From: Azolla pinnata
Lineage: Eukaryota > Streptophyta > Polypodiopsida > Salviniales > Salviniaceae
Length of the DNA: 22,365 bases
Direction of reading: 5' to 3'
NCBI GenBank assembly: GCA_037176905.1
Contig: JBBBWG010009901.1
Coordinates: 1 to 22,365 of the forward strand
Shown here: piece by piece, positions 20,608 through 22,365 of the stretch
How positions within the stretch are numbered: the stretch's first letter is position 1
Layout: every line of letters begins with the position of its first letter
Notes under the pieces: model-generated
The model's database searches: none
What the model was told of the DNA's origin: nothing
Seen by the model: only the letters and a program-made list of their open reading frames with translations
Translations under genes and position numbers: made by a program

Positions 20608-21247
20608 CAAGTTATAATAGTTCTCGATGTTTGATTATGTGTCTTAGAACTGAAAGGACAAATTTCAAATATAGTACAATATTATTGAGTTTGTTCTCCA
20701 TGTTTGATTATGTGTCCTATAACTTGAAGGACAAATCTCAAATATAGTAGAATAGTATTGAGGTTTATTATCTCGGCTAATGAAGAAATCCCACATCTCT
20801 CTGAGGAAGTTTAAAATAATTATGGAAAGAAATAAATAAGAGATTAAAAATATTTTCTAACTTTGAAATCAATAGAATGAAAGGCATTAAGATAAAATAC
20901 TAGATTTATAATCTAAATCGTGCGGTGCTAAACTATCTTAAAAAATATAATTGAAATTATAATCTTAATTGTGCATCTAATTGCTCTAAATTCTAGAAAT
21001 TTTGGTAAACGTTGTCATGTGTCTCCTCACACACGATATGAGATATAATAATTTTATGTCAGCCTAGTACTTTGGTGCGAGGAGATTAAGGTCTGCAAGA
21101 GCTTCCAAACATATTTTACGGCATGTTAATCGGGCAAGTACGGTTAAAGTTACGGATAAATCAAGATAAAAGACTTGGTGAAACGGAAAAGTCAGATGTC
21201 CCACATGAGCAGGTAATGTTCGGATCCAGCAGGATAAAAGCAGATCT

Positions 21248-21255
21248 TATAAAAT
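21248..21255 (+). promoter_or_regulatory. TATA-like box in the LTR
   Basis: TATAAAAT about 235 bases into the LTR, in a local AT-rich patch of an otherwise mixed region. Suitable for the LTR promoter; the transcription start would lie about 25-35 bases further on. Inference from motif and position only. Confidence 0.45.
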
Positions 21256-21358
21256 AATTTTCATCTACATCCGTGGGGGTGCTTTGTAGCGCTTTGCATT
21301 GGTTGCAGCTTTTCCGTAGCATCCACGTTTTGTACTTTCACGGGTACGAGTGCGGACC

Positions 21359-21466
21359 GTAATCGTAAATCGTTGGAATCGACGGGCCATAATTGTAAAT
21401 CGGACGAGTCAGACTGTATTCGGACAAGTATGGGCTGTAATCATAAATCGTCGGAATCGACGGGCC
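21359..21466. repeat. Direct repeat inside the LTR
   Basis: GTAATCGTAAATCG-TTGGAATCGACGGGCC at 21359-21388 recurs at 21437-21466 with two changes, 78 bases apart; a third partial GTAAATCG word lies between. Placed downstream of the TATA-like box, probably in the transcribed part. Confidence 0.85.
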
Positions 21467-21985
21467 GTGTTCGATCGTGAAGTGCATGCAACTAAAGTGA
21501 ACGCCATGTGGGAGTCATGCAACGGAGCTGGCGATGCGAACTTGAGTTCTTTCATGTTGGAGGAGCCAAGCCTTCTAGAAAAGGAGTCAGCGGAACTCAA
21601 ACCCGAGCTGGTTGGGAGCTCTTGGATCTAAGCCAAGTTTCGGAATTCTAAGCCCTAATCGGGTAAAAACTCAAAACCTTATTTAGAAAAACTCAAAAAC
21701 CCTAATCGGCTAAACTTGAAACCTTGATTTCTTAATCTAAGCTTTGTAATCCAAATCCTCTGGAAATTCTAACCCTAATCTGGTTCTTTTAGCATACCCA
21801 ACTTTTCTGATTCCGATTTCGGGATTGATTGTAATTTCTTGTCCATAATAATGAAAGTTATTCCAATTTTATACATTTAGCTAAATCATCAATCTTAATA
21901 TCACGGTATTTGGATTCCTCTGGTCGGAGGCCCCGAGGTCCTGCCTCGACGTTCACGTATCCTCGTCGTAATTTCGCGACATCTT

Positions 21986-22003
21986 TGGTGAACCCGACGT
22001 GAA
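21986..22003 (+). other. tRNA primer-binding site
   Basis: TGGTGAACCCGACGTGAA starts with the TGG that pairs with a tRNA CCA end and sits five bases after the LTR's final GACA. It is not the initiator-Met site (TGGTATCAGAGC) most often seen in plants. I cannot name the tRNA from memory. Confidence 0.7.
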
Positions 22004-22033
22004 ACAAGGCGGTAGGAGGATATCAAGTGTGGG

Positions 22034-22365
22034 ATGGCTTCAACAAGTAGAACTCAAGGAGAGGAATTGACGAAAGGCATGGTGTCGGTTGTGGAATTCA
22101 TGCTAAAGGCGAGAGATCGGGAGGCGTTAATCGACAAAACTATTGATAGAACGGTGGAGATAGCTAGAAGATTTGGTGGCAAGAACATCACGGATTTTCT
22201 TACTACATATCAGAACGAGATGCAGCAGAGAGATGTCAACGATCTGAAGCAGATTTCTAGCTTCAAGCGTGTGGTGGAACCAGGGATGCGCGAGCGCATC
22301 ATGGAGATCCAAAACGAGCATGCAACTTGGGCAGAGTTCGAGAAGGCGCTTCTTGCTGAATACAT
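22034..22365 (+). CDS. LTR retrotransposon gag (3'-partial)
   Basis: Open frame from the ATG at 22034 to the right edge with no stop: 110 codons visible. The product starts MASTSRTQGEELTKGMVSVV and continues with FGGKNITDFLTTYQNEM, FKRVVEPGMRERIMEIQ and ATWAEFEKALLAEY. The pattern of a GxNITxFLxxY segment followed by a WxxFxxALLxEY segment fits retrotransposon gag (capsid) proteins, where it packages element RNA into virus-like particles. The start is the first ATG after the primer-binding site, 30 bases downstream. The unbroken frame contrasts with the decayed gypsy relics to the left and suggests recent insertion. Superfamily (Ty3/gypsy favoured) needs the pol region, which is off-window. 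Confidence 0.75.
   Translation, partial: MASTSRTQGEELTKGMVSVVEFMLKARDREALIDKTIDRTVEIARRFGGKNITDFLTTYQNEMQQRDVNDLKQISSFKRVVEPGMRERIMEIQNEHATWAEFEKALLAEY

Larger units (their letters stand above)
18940..21006. repeat. Tandem array of ~740-bp units with tRNA-like modules
   Basis: A landmark reading AAATTATCTTAAAAAATA followed by ATTCAAATTATAATCTTAAT-like sequence recurs near 18943, 19681, 20432 and 20932 (intervals about 740, 750 and 500), with a partial copy near 20140. Each full unit holds a type A tRNA-like module (19073, 19777, 20537), then CATGATCGAGGTTTCAATAG and a TTCTCGAAATTT-like tail, then one or more degenerate type B modules starting GGTTTGTTATCTNGGCTAA (19222, 19514, 19942, 20762), and TCCTATAACTTGAAGGACAA sub-repeats. 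Last unit shortened. Copies are diverged, so the array is old. No coding potential beyond chance. Confidence 0.85.
21013..21981 (+). mobile_element. 5' LTR of an LTR retrotransposon
   Basis: About 969 bases starting TGTC and ending GACA, a perfect 4-bp inverted terminus of the usual TG…CA type, followed five bases later by a tRNA primer-binding site and then gag. A TATA-like box lies at 21248, an internal 78-bp-offset direct repeat at 21359-21466, and AATAAT near 21845 could serve polyadenylation. The left edge abuts the tandem array. No 3' LTR is in the window, so the 5' border rests on the TGTC/GACA match alone. Confidence 0.7.

Overview
The window is nuclear DNA of a land plant. Support comes from an intron-rich respiratory burst oxidase (RBOH) gene with plant-type domain order, an X-intrinsic-protein (XIP) aquaporin, plant CACTA and Ty3/gypsy relics, and many short satellites. 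XIPs occur in bryophytes, seed-free vascular plants and many dicots but not in Brassicaceae or grasses. With the repeat-rich low-GC background I lean towards a seed-free plant such as a fern or lycophyte; this lean is inference only.

Layout. 1-5149 (+): RBOH NADPH oxidase, 14 visible exons, lacking the 5' exon(s), which lie beyond the left edge; intron 4 carries a decayed ~50-bp minisatellite. 5150-7449: intergenic, with short repeats. 7450-9009 (-): XIP aquaporin, three visible exons, with the initiating exon unresolved further upstream on the minus strand. 9010-11080: no confident gene. 11080-11925: decayed Ty3/gypsy integrase and chromodomain-like end, followed by a purine tract and a possible 3' LTR. 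12753: possible CACTA terminus. 13050-14130: AT-rich satellite with a ~305-bp higher-order repeat. 14155-14435: purine-strand minisatellite. 14455-18379: decayed CACTA (En/Spm, TNP2-type) transposase with recognisable Transpos_assoc, TNP2, DUF4218 and DUF4216 blocks; its leader and two predicted introns carry an 11-12-bp periodic repeat. 18484-18952: Ty3/gypsy reverse transcriptase relic. 18940-21006: tandem array of ~740-bp units, each holding tRNA-like modules. 21013-end: 5' LTR, primer-binding site and uninterrupted gag start of an LTR retrotransposon that looks young and runs off the right edge.

The two cellular genes are independent. RBOH makes apoplastic superoxide from cytosolic NADPH. 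Some plant aquaporins, XIPs among them, conduct hydrogen peroxide, so a functional link is conceivable, but plant neighbours are not operons and adjacency proves nothing. Everything right of about 11 kb is mobile or satellite DNA.
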